In this document: one piece after another, positions 1-10,154 of the stretch
Layout: every line of letters begins with the position of its first letter
How positions within the stretch are numbered: position 1 is the first letter of the stretch
Assembly (NCBI GenBank): GCA_004802725.1
Contig: SGPM01000357.1
Location: forward strand, 1 to 27,251
DNA length: 27,251 nt
Direction: 5' to 3'
From: Antrodiella citrinella
Taxonomy: Eukaryota > Basidiomycota > Agaricomycetes > Polyporales > Steccherinaceae
Program-made: the position numbers and the translations under genes
The notes under the pieces: generated by a model
What the model saw: the letters and a program-made list of their open reading frames with translations, nothing else
The model's database searches: none
Told to the model about the DNA's origin: nothing

Positions 1-894
1 ATAATATGTAATCCTGTCAACAGAGTTTTAGTCGTAGTGGCAGAAGAGCGGATCAAGACATGTCCAGGTATCCATAACAATTCCGCAGTTCTCATACTAG
101 TATATATACCTGTACACCTCGGTCAAGTTGTTCCCCAACTTGACCTCCTTGTTAATAAGAGGTTATCTTCCACTCTGAACATCGTCCTCGTCTGCACATC
201 GTCCTCATCGTCTCACTTGAACCTCGTCCTAGTCAGAACTCATGCAGAAGTTACACCTCACGTAACAGGTCTGACCTCAAGCCGAGCCGCCAAGCCTAGT
301 AGAGCCTTACAAAAAGCTCAGCCCAGCCTGGCTTTTTTAGGGCTTGGCTTCACAGCTTCACAGCTTGAGGCCATAGCCGTAACAACACTAGCTGGAGAAC
401 AAATCAAATTAGACGCACATTGGGCAGGATGTGCTGTGCATTGGTAGCGCCATATCATGACGCAGGCAACTTGAGCGACAGGTGTTCAAGTGTTGACGGA
501 CACACTAGAGGGCGGCTGGGCCTCGGGGTACCATACAGAAACAAGTTGAAGATTGAACTCGGATTCTGATAGCTGCTGCTGGCACATAAATTGGCAGAGA
601 AATAACACGGTGCTGAGATGGCGCACAACCTGTGTTATGTGAACGTTGCGCAGAGTAGGGTACTCACGGTAATCAGCAAGACCTGCACATAGCGTGCGTG
701 CCAACACTGAAATGGCTCCGTTGCAATTGGGCGCCTGATGAATGTGTGTGACGGAGAAGGTAGATCTGATAGATCCACAAGGGATGTGGTAGCTGGTAAG
801 TGAGTACAAGTGGGCATAAGGCTGACAGAGGATTGTAAGATCCCGGAAGCCTTATGATCGACCGTATAAGGCCTTATCGTTGTCAAAAAACCCT
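1..894. other. Gene-free stretch with palindromes and possible decayed repeat
   Basis: I see no supported gene here. The open frames (for example 37-447 on +) start and stop without splice sites, are low in complexity and resemble no family I know. What can be seen is a perfect 10-bp inverted repeat with a 5-nt loop (121-145), a loose 17-bp tandem duplication (179-212), and a GC-rich patch at 285-345. In that patch AGCCC/GGCTT words alternate around a T-run, as in subterminal regions of hAT-type transposons. That last reading is inference only, because no terminal repeats or target duplication were found. Confidence 0.5.
121..145. repeat. 10-bp perfect inverted repeat (hairpin)
   Basis: GGTCAAGTTG (121-130) is followed by TTCCC and then its exact reverse complement CAACTTGACC (136-145). 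It lies in gene-free DNA and is not linked to a gene or to the 905-1876 element. The function is unknown. Confidence 0.7.
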
Positions 895-904
895 GATGTT
901 TTTC
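895..904. repeat. Left target-site duplication
   Basis: GATGTTTTTC directly abuts the left TIR and is repeated exactly at 1877-1886 just outside the right TIR. The match ends after 10 bp on both sides. Confidence 0.85.
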
Positions 905-916
905 TAGGCTCAGATC

Positions 917-947
917 AAGCCCCTCACACGGAACGTGAGAGGGGCTT
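917..947. repeat. Hairpin inside left TIR
   Basis: The 9-bp stem AAGCCCCTC/GAGGGGCTT is followed by one A-A mismatch, three more pairs and a 5-nt loop (GGAAC). The conserved TIR block CTTGTCGC begins inside the outer stem base. It occupies the same place as the right-end hairpin but has a different stem sequence. Confidence 0.75.
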
Positions 948-1495
948 GTCGCAAAGTAGGGTTCTTACTAGGGACATGTTTTGATACAAAATTTGATAGT
1001 CCGTGATTGTTATGTCATAACACAAGAGCACTATTGAGATTCTACTATGCAATTATCAGGCCGACATCAAGATTCGACACTTTCGTAAGTTCACAAGAGT
1101 GTGCCATCCACTCCGAATCCACTCTCTAGACGCATGAATACAAACTGGATACATGAATGTCCAAATCCTCAACAAGCAGAGCATGATACGGTACATATGA
1201 TATTGACCCTACTAGAAATCCCAGGATGCGCGCAGCGAGACACTGTGATGCCACTCAAGCTCCAGTCCCAAACAACCCCACTCTCCGTTACTGTATGATA
1301 CTAGGTGTCCGCAGGAGTGATGTTGTCAGTTTGCGGGAGGATTCCAAGCTTCACTGTNGTGGCTCCGCATAGACAAGCTGCCACTTCCAAGAGACATTCG
1401 AACTTCGAGGAGAATCGATGGTTCCGAGTCGCAGATGGTGTCGGTCATCGGACAGCAGATAGACGAATGAACGGGGGTGCGGCTGGGTGGATGTT

Positions 1496-1529
1496 GAGGA
1501 TGTCAAGGAGCTGAGGATGTCGAGGAGCT
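1496..1529. repeat. 17-bp tandem duplication inside the element
   Basis: GAGGATGTCAAGGAGCT (1496-1512) is followed at once by GAGGATGTCGAGGAGCT (1513-1529), one mismatch in 17. It lies in the non-coding interior of the mobile element. Confidence 0.7.
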
Positions 1530-1830
1530 GAGGCCGCGAGAGAACTCGAATGGGAGCTGTACGTTTCGCACCAAAGAGCAGGGCAAGGTATCAACCATAT
1601 CATGTGAACGCAAGCAAGACAATAGGATGGTGCATCGCTACGAGACGTCAGGTGAAGGTCATGACTGTGAGTCTAGTGGTTGACCGGTGACGACTGGGTG
1701 AGGTTTGCGATGAAGTGACGCCAAACAACAACTGGTCTTTGTATAAGAAAAGTCTTTGTATGGAGATAAGAAACAGATTGTATTGATTTTGTATCAAAAC
1801 ATGTGTCTATTAAAATGCCTACTTTGCGAC

Positions 1831-1864
1831 AAGACCCTCCACGGCTGCGCGGGTGGAGGGTTTT
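1831..1864. repeat. Hairpin inside right TIR
   Basis: ACCCTCCAC (1834-1842) pairs perfectly with GTGGAGGGT (1853-1861). The stem extends outward by one G-T wobble and two A-T pairs, and the loop is 10 nt. The position matches the left hairpin, immediately outside the shared CTTGTCGC block. Confidence 0.75.
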
Positions 1865-1876
1865 GGTTTGAGACTA

Positions 1877-1886
1877 GATGTTTTTC
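1877..1886. repeat. Right target-site duplication
   Basis: This is the exact copy of 895-904, immediately outside the right terminal inverted repeat. Confidence 0.85.
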
Positions 1887-2248
1887 ATAATTATCACAAG
1901 GGCGCGCAATTATATCCCACATGTGCTGATGTGATTCTTCGCGAATGTCGTGTGACTCTGTCCTGCCAGTTAATCTTCAATAAATGGAACATATCACGCA
2001 TCGTCACCAGTTTCATAAGTATATGCGCAAATATCATTCAACACCATTCGGTAGCGGCTTGTGTGAGACCTTCGACTTGAATACAGTGAAGACTCAGAAG
2101 ACTCAAGAGCAACTGCAAAAGTGTGCTGGTTCAGAGATCGCCTGATTTAGATCAGTTACGTAATTATATGTCCGAAATGGACCGGTGCGCTCATCGTCGG
2201 GCAGTTGCTCGTCGTCGACCACATCCTTCTCATCGACTTCGTTCAACG

Positions 2249-3771
2249 ATGGCGACGCCCTCTGCTCCTCCCGCACAACCTATTGATGCGCCCAAACCCG
2301 AGAAAATAGCTCCGGGGGCCCGCATGCCCTCTCTGAACCAGCTTGCAGCCCGTATCAACCTAAACTCTAACTCCACCAACTCTGCGTCCTCTGCAGCTAT
2401 CCGCCCCCGCCTCGCCGCATCTCTGCTCCGGACGGGGTCTACTACATCGTTGTCGTCGACGGGCACAGCGTCTGTCGCCGACTCCATTGCTGTGAATGTT
2501 TCCAGCACTCGCTCCACGTCTCCGGCGACGCTCTCGACTTCTCCGCCTCGTAGCAACACCTCCACCCCGCTGGGCTCTGACAAGGGCGAGCAGCTGACAG
2601 CGGAGAAGCTTGACAAGCTCAATGAGGAGACCGAGAAGGAACAGGAAAAGGACACGTTGAAGCCCTCCGAACGCAAGTCAGAGAAGGTGCCCGCTGGATA
2701 TAAGAACATCCCTAGTTTATCTGCTATCACTGCTCGCCTGGCCAAGGCGAGGGCCCTTAGTGTTGACGGAACTGCCAAACCACCCGAGCCAGAGACTTTC
2801 GAAGACCCAAAGACGCCTGGGTTGATGGTCAAAGCACCTGAGCTCCCTCTTGAGCATAAATGGTACGCTCAAGCTTTCTCCACCCGTATCTATATCAAGC
2901 TAATGATGCTCTTCCTGCAGGACCATCTATCACGACTGCAAAACCAAATTGCCCTATACCCCTGCTACTGCTCCCCTCCCACCTGATTCCGCTCACCCTA
3001 TGGCTCCTGATACGGACGAATACGAAGCGGGATTGACGGTGATTGGCGAGTGTGATACGGTGGAGACATTCTGCCGATACTTCAATTGGCTTAAACCCCC
3101 CTCCAAGCTTGAACGCAACTCCAACTACCACTTGTTCAAGCAGGGCATCAAACCGATGTGGGAGGACGAGGCCAACGCGAATGGAGGCAAGTGGGTGTTG
3201 ACGATGAAGATGAACCCGGAACTGCTGGATCGGTGCTGGATATGGCTCGTCATGGCCTTGATTGGCGAAGACTTGGATGACGGTAACGAGATTTGTGGCG
3301 CGGTCGTCAGTCTGAGGAGCAAAGTGGACCGGATTCAGTTGTGGACACGCTCGAAGGAAGACGTTGAGAAGATCAACAGTATCGGCAAGAAGATGGTCAA
3401 GCTATTGGACATCTCTGAGGCAGATGGTGTGGGGTTAGAGTTCCAGGTATGTCATGTAGTCTCGTTTTACGACATACGACCTTTTTAATACTTTCACGTC
3501 TCAGTACAACAACGACGATCGACCGACCCCCAACAAATTCCTATCCATTCAAGCTCTCCCTCAAACATCTTATCGTGCTTCTTTCGCGAAGCCTGGCTCT
3601 GTCACTTCTCCTACTGGACCGACTACGCCTTCCTCCGCCACTGGCGATGTCACATCGCAGCACGCGCCACCCATCGCTGTAACATCCAGCGCACCTGGAG
3701 GCGCATTTGCGGGGTTTGGAGTGGGAGGTGGTCTTGGAAAGCCTGTTGAGGGCTGGAGAGGCAAGCGATGA
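2249..3771 (+). CDS. Class II eIF4E-like mRNA cap-binding protein (4EHP/nCBP type)
   Basis: Binds the m7G cap of mRNA in the cytoplasm. Family members either start translation or, in the 4EHP class, compete with eIF4E and repress it. Exons are 2249-2862, 2921-3446 and 3505-3771, giving 468 aa; both 58-nt introns have GT-AG ends and keep frame. The start at 2249 has a good context (acgATGg). In-frame ATGs at 2123 and 2168 lie farther upstream, so a longer form is possible. The first ~195 residues are Ser/Thr/Pro-rich and probably disordered. The IF4E fold starts at HKW (W205) and includes HLFKQGIKPMWED, with W285 equivalent to the cap-stacking Trp102 of human eIF4E, then GGKW, EICGAVVSLRSK and LWTRS. 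The other cap-stacking position (Trp56 in eIF4E) falls in a Pro-rich loop without Trp, which is the class II signature. A ~90-aa Gly/Pro/Ser tail ends the protein. The exact class is inference. Confidence 0.9.
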
Positions 3772-4297
3772 GTGGTGAGAACAAGAGCAAACTAACGGAA
3801 TGCATCGGCAACTGTAGGATTGGAGAATTCAGCGGACATGAAGGCTGCGAGGGTGTATGTTGTATTCATCTTGATCTATCTTTTTGTTCGGCGTACGTAT
3901 CCTCTTGTTGGCATGGTTTCTTTATATAATATTATTCGCCGACGTCGATGTTGGAATGTCTGCCGTTACGATTTTGTGCGACTCTTGAGTCTGCATAGGC
4001 CTGAGGCCTGAGGGGCTAAGGCGGGCCGATATATTTTCAGCGCTTTTCCATGATTTCCGCCGCGGTCGTCTGTACGCCAGTGCAAGCCAAACGACCACGA
4101 CGTCCTCGATAGTCTCGTCGTTGTAGGATACGACGACGACGGCATCGCTCTACATTTTGTACGCTTCAAACACCCCATTCTACCAAACACCATCTTCCCT
4201 CGAAGGTCTCAATCCCCGGTTCCGACTTTTACCCATTACGTGTTTGTCCTTCCACTGTACGCTGTAGCCGTCGAGTAACCGTTGTTATCGAAGCGAG
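3772..4297. other. Intergenic region, SIN3 upstream region
   Basis: These 526 bp lie between the eIF4E-like stop and the SIN3 start, both on +, so they hold the 3' end of one gene and the promoter of the next. AGGCCTG is repeated in tandem at 3997-4013. Short CGACGACG-rich stretches occur at 4080-4145. I saw no TATA box at a convincing distance and no coding frame. Confidence 0.5.
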
Positions 4298-7200
4298 ATG
4301 GCTGAAAGCGATTCCGAACAACCAGGGCCGAGTTCCTTGGAGGCTTTTCGTGCCGCCGGGCCACAGGAGGAACATGCGATGAACGTTGACCTTCTACCTT
4401 CTTCACCACCACCAGTATCTTCTACCGCCACACACGACGACCTCATGAAGATGCGCTCAGACGTAGGGCCCTCGACACCAGTTGAGGGCGGATCGCTGTC
4501 CCAGCCTGAGAGCCCCGAGAGGCCTCTGAACGTGACGGATGCGCTGAGCTACCTGGATTCTGTGAAGGTGCAGTTCCAGGACAGGCCGGACGTGTACAAT
4601 TTGTTCTTGGATATCATGAAGGACTTCAAAAGTCAACAGTGCGTGTCTTTTTGTTGCCACTCCGCCTTTGTTTTCTTACACAATGGCCTTTATGTAGGAT
4701 CGACACGCCTGGCGTCATCGAGCGGGTGTCCAACCTCTTCCGCGGCCATCCCATGCTTATACAAGGATTCAACACCTTTCTGCCCGCAGGATACCGTATT
4801 GAATGCGACATGGATAGTATCCATCCCAACTACATTACCGTCACCACCCCCGCTGGCGTCACGACCAGATCCATCAACGGTGGCCCTTTTCTCGACACCG
4901 CTCTAGACGAGACAAACGTCGCCGAGGCTGACATGGAACCTGCATTGACGTATCTCCAGAAAGTCAAAAACAGGTACTCCAACGATCCTGATCGTTATCA
5001 GCAGTTTCTAGGGCTGCTCGACAGGAATGCCGAGCCTTCTCCCACGGATGTACGTGTCCCTTGTCTTTGTCTTTGTCCCCGACTGATGTAGTATGCACAG
5101 GATGATGTATTCACCCGTGTGTGGCAGATCTTCCACGACGATGAGGACCTCGCTAGAGGTTTCTTTCAGTTTCTCCCCGACCGTGGCGTCCGCGACCAAG
5201 CTGCTGCTCGCCTCGATGATGTAGGCAAATCGCGACGAGAGGGCGGTGAGGGTAAAGGAAAGCGTAGAGGAGAGACTTCTACTGCAGCGGCAGTACCTGC
5301 AGCTGGGGGACAAAAGAGGAAAAGGAAAGCTGCAGAACCGAAGGAGAAGGAGCCTGCGGGGACCGGCAGAGGAGGAGCGAGCAAGGTAGAGTGGTGCCAC
5401 ATTGCATAGTCACTGCATGATTTATTGATATGTACATGAAGAGGACGAAACAACAACACGTCTCTGCAAGTGAAGCACCGTCCCCCTCTTTAGCTCAACG
5501 CGGTGCAGCTCCATCTTCACCTCGACGGTCACAACACGCCTCTGCCCACAATCACCAGCCAACAGCTTCATCCTCCGTGATCGTCCAACCACCCCCACCA
5601 ATATCAATGGCTCGTTACGACGATAGCCAGTTCTTTGAGAACGTGAAACGCGCGCTTGGAAATAGGGAGACCTACAACGAGTTCTTGAAACTAGTCAACC
5701 TATTCACGCAAGACGTTATCAACACCTCGCGGCTTATCAGAGAGAGCAGGACCTTCCTTGGAGATAGCGAACTGATGGCGCAGTTCAAGGCAATCCTTGA
5801 CTTCGATGAGCGCAGGGAAAAGTTCTCTGGGACGGAGGACGTGTGGACGCGGCCAACGGGCGTGCTGGACCGACCGAGTAGGAACCAGCTGCACGAGAGG
5901 TTCGGGAGCTACAGGAGCTTGCCTACACATGTGAGCATCTCATCATATGAGTCTTCTGAGTCTTGTTTCCTAATGTTTCTTCGGTCAGGAAATACACGTC
6001 ACATGCTCGGGGCGCGACGAGATGTGCAAAGATGTGTTGAACGACGAATGGATATCACAGCCAAATTTCGCTACAGACGATGCTGGATTCATCACACACA
6101 AGAAGAACATATACGAAGAGGCCTTGCACCGGAGTGAGGAGGAACGACACGAATACGACTTCCATATCGAAGCTATCCACCGCACGATCCAGATGTTGGA
6201 ACCATTCAACAACAAGATCGCCCAGATGCCACGAGAAGAACGCGAGAGCTACAAGATGAAGCCGAATCTGAATGGCGCAGCCAAGAGCATCCACCTCCGT
6301 GTCATCAAGAAGATCTACGGACGTGACGCAGGGATGGAAGTCTTCCAGGCCATGCAGGAGCTTCCCGTTGTTGCCATACCGGTCGTGCTCCAGCGTCTGA
6401 AGCAGAAGCACGAAGAATGGAAACGCGCTCAGAGGGAGTGGAATAAAGTGTGGCGCGAGGTCGACTCGCGGAACTACCTCAAGTCGTTGGACCACCAGGG
6501 GATCACGTTCAGAGCTGCAGACAAGAAGGCGATCACGGCCAAGGCATTCGTCAACCAGATCGAGGCTGCGAGAGACGAGCAGACGGCGAAGCGTGCCGCG
6601 TTGATAGACCCGTTATTGGCTCGTACACGGCCAAGGCATCAGCTCGAGTATATCGTGGAGGACGTGAGTGTACTGCTGGATGCGGTCAAGTTGACGTGCT
6701 CGTTCTTGGACCGGACACAAGGCCAAATCGCGTTCACGGACCGCAAACGCATTGAGAGTTTCCTGCGCAGCTTCGTCCCGATCTTTTTCATGTTGGACTC
6801 TACCGCGTTTAACGCTGCTTTTGTCCCACGACTGGATGGATTGGACGGTGAGGTCGGCGATCAGGAAGGCGCACTCGAAGACGTTGATGTGCCTTCCTCC
6901 TCAAATGGGCCGAAGTCTGCTGCCAGAGGCCGCAAGAGTACCAACGGGAACGGCGATCTGAGGAAGAAACTACTTAAGAGCGAACAGGCGAAGTCGAGCA
7001 GGCGGACGCGGGCGCAAGAAGCGGCATCCACCACCTCATCCCGGATGCCTTCTCCAGTCGCGATGCAGGTTGACGGGGACGCGTCTGCTGCTGCGGATAC
7101 AGAATCCAGTGGCTCGGATAAGAGCGGTACTCGCAAAGGTTGCTTCTACACCAACACCACTTTTTACGTGATTTTCCGACTCCTGGAGGTGCGTGTTAGA

Positions 7201-8415
7201 ATATAGTACTAGAATGTCCACTGACGTTGTGATCTAGCTCCTGTACGCTCGTCTACAACTATTCAAAGGGCTTTCCGCTCGCAGTGCGACTGATTCGCCG
7301 TCGTCGTACCAACCTAATTCAGTGGCGGGAACACTCGGCTTGCTCACTGATACCGCCTTCCTCGGCGAACAAGCTTCTGACCCGACACATTACTATCCTC
7401 TCTTCTTGGAATCTTGCGAGCGTCTTTTCGACAACGAGGTTGAAGTAGCTATGTTTGAAGATCAAGTCCGGTTCATGTTTGGAGTGAAGGTACGAACATC
7501 TCATGACATGGTTCCTGCTCAATACTGAGGAACGTCGTCTCTCAGGAGGCATACAAGGCGTTTACGATTGATAAACTCATCGGCGCCCTAGTGAAGCAAG
7601 TGCAAATATCCTTGGCAGACACTAAGTGCCAGGAGCTCTTTGACATTCTCCGACGTGAGCGGGAAATGGTTGCGCCCTCTCCTCAAGACTACAGCAATTG
7701 CCGCAAGAACGCTGTCAAAGTAATCGGTCCTGATGAGAACTTGTTCCGAATGGACTGGGTATGTGTTTTGCTTAATATTGTCGTCATTAAATTCTGATCA
7801 CGACCATCCTCCAGCTACCGGATACGAAGACAGTAACTGTACAACTGTTAGGCAAAGACGATCCCGGTTTCGATAACGCCGACGCTCTCACTCAACGATG
7901 GCAAGAATACATCGAGTCGTATGCACGCGTAAGCTGTCGTTGTCAAATGCCTCAATCTGACGCGATCGCTGACGATCATTTGAAGCCCGAAGCTCCGGAT
8001 ACGAACCCGTTCTCTTACAAAGAACCGCGGCGACCGTTCCTTCGAAGGCGAGTTATGCAGCCGTTACTTTCAACCACCGGCCGTGCTAACCGTCTCACAT
8101 ATCAGAACATTGAAACGCCCGACGGCAGATGTCGAACCCAAGCTACACGCCTGGAGCTACCTTGCCATACGAGTCTGCGTCCGCACATACAAGCTCTTCT
8201 ACGTCTCCAACACCGAGGAATTCTTGCAGCGATTGTCTCCGTCAGAAGAGCAGGAGCAGGGCAAGAACCGTGCAGAGGCTACAAGGAAGCAGAGATTGTC
8301 CAGGCTGAAGAAGTTGGACTCAGACAAGACGCCAGCCTCGGCGGAGCCCGTCGCCGAGAAGACAACGGGTTCATCGGATGTGATAGTTGAGGCTCCGAAA
8401 GAAGCGGCTTCATAA
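4298..8415 (+). CDS. SIN3: SIN3 transcriptional corepressor
   Basis: Scaffold of the nuclear Sin3/Rpd3 histone-deacetylase complex; its paired amphipathic helix (PAH) domains dock DNA-bound repressors. Exons: 4298-4638, 4698-5049, 5101-5385, 5442-5930, 5989-7188, 7238-7489, 7546-7758, 7815-7928, 7986-8047 and 8106-8415, giving 1205 aa. Domains: PAH1 about 75-140 ([17 protein letters not shown]), PAH2 about 190-265 ([13 protein letters not shown]), a Lys/Arg-rich linker, PAH3 about 385-455 ([17 protein letters not shown]), the Sin3 corepressor/HDAC-interaction region about 475-640 ([16 protein letters not shown]) and the C-terminal Sin3 region ([28 protein letters not shown]). Two introns need care. 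Intron 7929-7985 is 57 nt and stop-free, so it may be retained. Intron 8048-8105 has a GC donor, the only choice that joins PFLRR to TLKRP in frame. The family call is certain; those two junctions are inferred. Confidence 0.95.
8048..8105 (+). other. GC-AG intron in SIN3
   Basis: The donor is AAG|GCGAGT and the acceptor ATCAG. The only nearby GT donor (8052) would join in the wrong phase. The GC donor leaves AG, which the next exon's A completes to an Arg codon, giving the continuous family motif PFLRR-TLKRP. The 58-nt length matches the other introns. Confidence 0.75.
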
Positions 8416-8481
8416 TGCGGCGCTATGTTATTTATGTATGTTGTTTTATTTTGTACTTCGTATGATGTAATGTTGGATTTT

Positions 8482-8610
8482 GGCAGTGGATGAATTTAGA
8501 ACTTCCAAGTTCCAGACTGCCGGCGTCAAGTTGTGTGACGGCGCTTGTGGGTTTGGAAGGCGGTTTGGACAGTATTACTGTCTGGAGAGAGGGGGTAACC
8601 CCCCCTCTCT
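8482..8610. repeat. Cluster of hairpins downstream of SIN3
   Basis: Perfect inverted repeats lie one after another here. GGCAGT/ACTGCC (8482-8487 and 8516-8521) encloses GAACTT-CC-AAGTTC (8499-8512). GACAGTA-T-TACTGTC (8568-8582) comes next. Last is a 10-bp stem, AGAGAGGGGG/CCCCCTCTCT, around TAACC (8586-8610). They fall between the SIN3 stop and the hydrolase promoter. They could be SIN3 3'UTR structure or remains of a small foldback element; I found no target duplication. Confidence 0.6.
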
Positions 8611-8794
8611 ATATTTCGTGTTCTGGTACGCTTTAGAAAACATGTCGGACTTTCAAAATGTCACGCTTTGATCTCGATAACGGTTGATTGGTGGTCATTC
8701 TGGCACTTAGTACATGTAGCAAAAGTCGTTCCAGACGGCCTACGGGAAGTCATCCAGTAGTACCAGGAAGGAAGGTTCTCCTATCCTAATACTT

Positions 8795-8802
8795 TATAAA
8801 TA
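8795..8802 (+). promoter_or_regulatory. TATA box of the alpha/beta hydrolase gene
   Basis: TATAAATA lies 43 bp before the start codon at 8846. No other TATA-like word is that close, and the distance suits a short 5'UTR, suggesting a regulated rather than constitutive promoter (inference). Confidence 0.65.
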
Positions 8803-8845
8803 ACGAGGAGTCGGGATTTCCTTACTGTCTCTTCCTTCATCAGAC

Positions 8846-10154
8846 ATGTTCGAGTTCAGGCGACAGCCTCTGAAGGCGGTTTACACCCTCTACTTCGCCG
8901 TCTCCATCTTCGTACGTTTACCCATATGGGTGGTCGCATCTCTCCTGCCTGCTATGAGGCCTAGGAAGGCCTGGACAGTCTCGCGTACGCTGTTTATTTG
9001 GTCTATCGACGCATATGTCCGCTCCTTTTACAAGGTCGGGTTCCCCGTGGAGCCCGTCCTGGAAGGTGGTCCCGACGTCACTGGGTTCGTTTGGGTCGAG
9101 CCTATACCCGAGGATTATGTGGTGGGAGAGATCAAGACCATGGCAGACGTCAACGGGGTCAAGCCGGAGCGCATCTGTGGCTACTGGCATGGAAAGAAGG
9201 GTGCGGATGGGAAGTTTGGTCAGCGAGCCGAGCCAGGAGAACGAGTCTTATATGTTTTACATGGTGAGTCTGAACGCCCGAAACTGTCGCATGGAATTGC
9301 CTTGACATTCGACACTACAGGTGGAGGATATAGTGTATGTATACTCGCTCTTGCGGCCGAGCGAATTACTGAGCGATCATACGCAGATGGGATCCGGTGG
9401 AAGTAAAGATGACATTTTGAGCTCTCCGTACACGATCTGTATACCCCGCCGTTCACCGGACATATTTCAACGCTCCTTTGGCCTTGAGTACCGCCTGAGC
9501 GCTGCAGCGCCCTTGGAACCCAAGAATCCTTTTCCAGCCGTCGTGCTCGACGCTGTTGCAGGGTACCGATACCTGATCGAGGATCGAGGATTTGAGCCGA
9601 AGAACATTGTCGTCTTCGGCGACTCTGCAGGAGCCCACCTTGGGATCGCGCTCATTAGGTACATCATCCTCGCGGACCTCCCCAACCTGAGCATACCGGG
9701 TGGCTTCATGGCCCTGTCGCCCTCCTGCGACTGGGGAGACACCCACAACGACGGCAGCCCGCAGTGCTCGGTGGTCGCCAACAAAAACTCAGACTTCGTA
9801 CACGCGATCATATCGAACGGATATACGTCTCGCTGCTTGTTGGGATCGCTTCCTCCCGAAGAACTCGAGACGAACGCGTGGTTGTCCCCCTCATCTTTAC
9901 GCTTGAAGAAACCGGAGGGTGTTTTCAAGGGATTCCCGCCCACTCTCATCAACGCCGGTGGGACTGAGGTGGCCCTGGATGACAAGAGGATGATGAGGGA
10001 TAGGATGATCAAGGATTGTGGTGAAGAGATTGTGACGTATCTTGAATATGAAGATGCGGCGCACGACTTCATCATGTTCCGCTTCTTAGAGCCGGAGAGA
10101 ACCCAGGCTTTGGATGATATTCACAATTGGCTCTTGAAGATATTCTCCGAGTAA
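8846..10154 (+). CDS. Membrane-anchored alpha/beta hydrolase (HSL/steryl-acetyl-hydrolase-like)
   Basis: A serine carboxylesterase or lipase of the hormone-sensitive-lipase group; the substrate cannot be told from sequence. Exons are 8846-9263, 9321-9334 and 9387-10154, giving 399 aa. Residues about 10-35 (AVYTLYFAVSIFVRLPIWVV) form a likely signal anchor. The oxyanion-hole motif HGGGYS is residues 139-144, mostly encoded by a 14-nt microexon. The nucleophile elbow GDSAG holds Ser224. The triad is probably completed by Asp342 (EVALDDK) and His370 (AAHDF). All catalytic parts are present, so the enzyme should be active. Intron 9264-9320 is 57 nt and stop-free, but retaining it would insert residues into the oxyanion hole. 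The gene runs tail to tail with the damaged phosphotransferase and has its own TATA box. Confidence 0.9.
9321..9334 (+). other. 14-nt microexon encoding the oxyanion hole
   Basis: GTGGAGGATATAGT lies between CAG|G (9320) and a GTATGT donor (9335). Joined to CAT-G from exon 1 it reads H-G-G-G-Y-S in frame. Skipping it breaks the frame, and reading on past it meets a stop at 9404-9406. Confidence 0.85.

Larger units (their letters stand above)
905..1876. mobile_element. Non-autonomous DNA transposon (Mutator-like candidate) with hairpin-bearing TIRs
   Basis: The ends are inverted repeats of about 90 bp (905-992 and 1786-1876). Both start TAG-N-CTCA when read inward. They share the exact blocks CTTGTCGCAAAGTAGG (945-960 and the complement of 1818-1833) and ACATGTTTTGATACAAAAT (974-992 and the complement of 1786-1804). 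The element is flanked by a perfect 10-bp direct repeat, GATGTTTTTC (895-904 and 1877-1886). A 9-11 bp target duplication with long TIRs fits the Mutator/MULE superfamily; that assignment is inference. The interior codes for no recognisable transposase: its frames are at most 69 codons and one spans the N at 1358. It is therefore a deletion derivative or MITE mobilised from elsewhere. It sits about 370 bp upstream of the eIF4E-like start codon. Confidence 0.85.

Noticed and set aside
37..447. 136-codon open frame near the left edge
   Set aside because: Low complexity, no family resemblance, no splice signals or promoter; overlaps hairpins and repeat-like DNA.
1101..1514. Two small frames inside the mobile element as a transposase remnant
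   Set aside because: No DDE, zinc-finger or other transposase motif, and one crosses the N at 1358.
2230..2832. 200-codon frame on the minus strand
   Set aside because: It is the mirror of the Ser/Thr-rich eIF4E N-terminal exon, whose codon bias opens the opposite frame.
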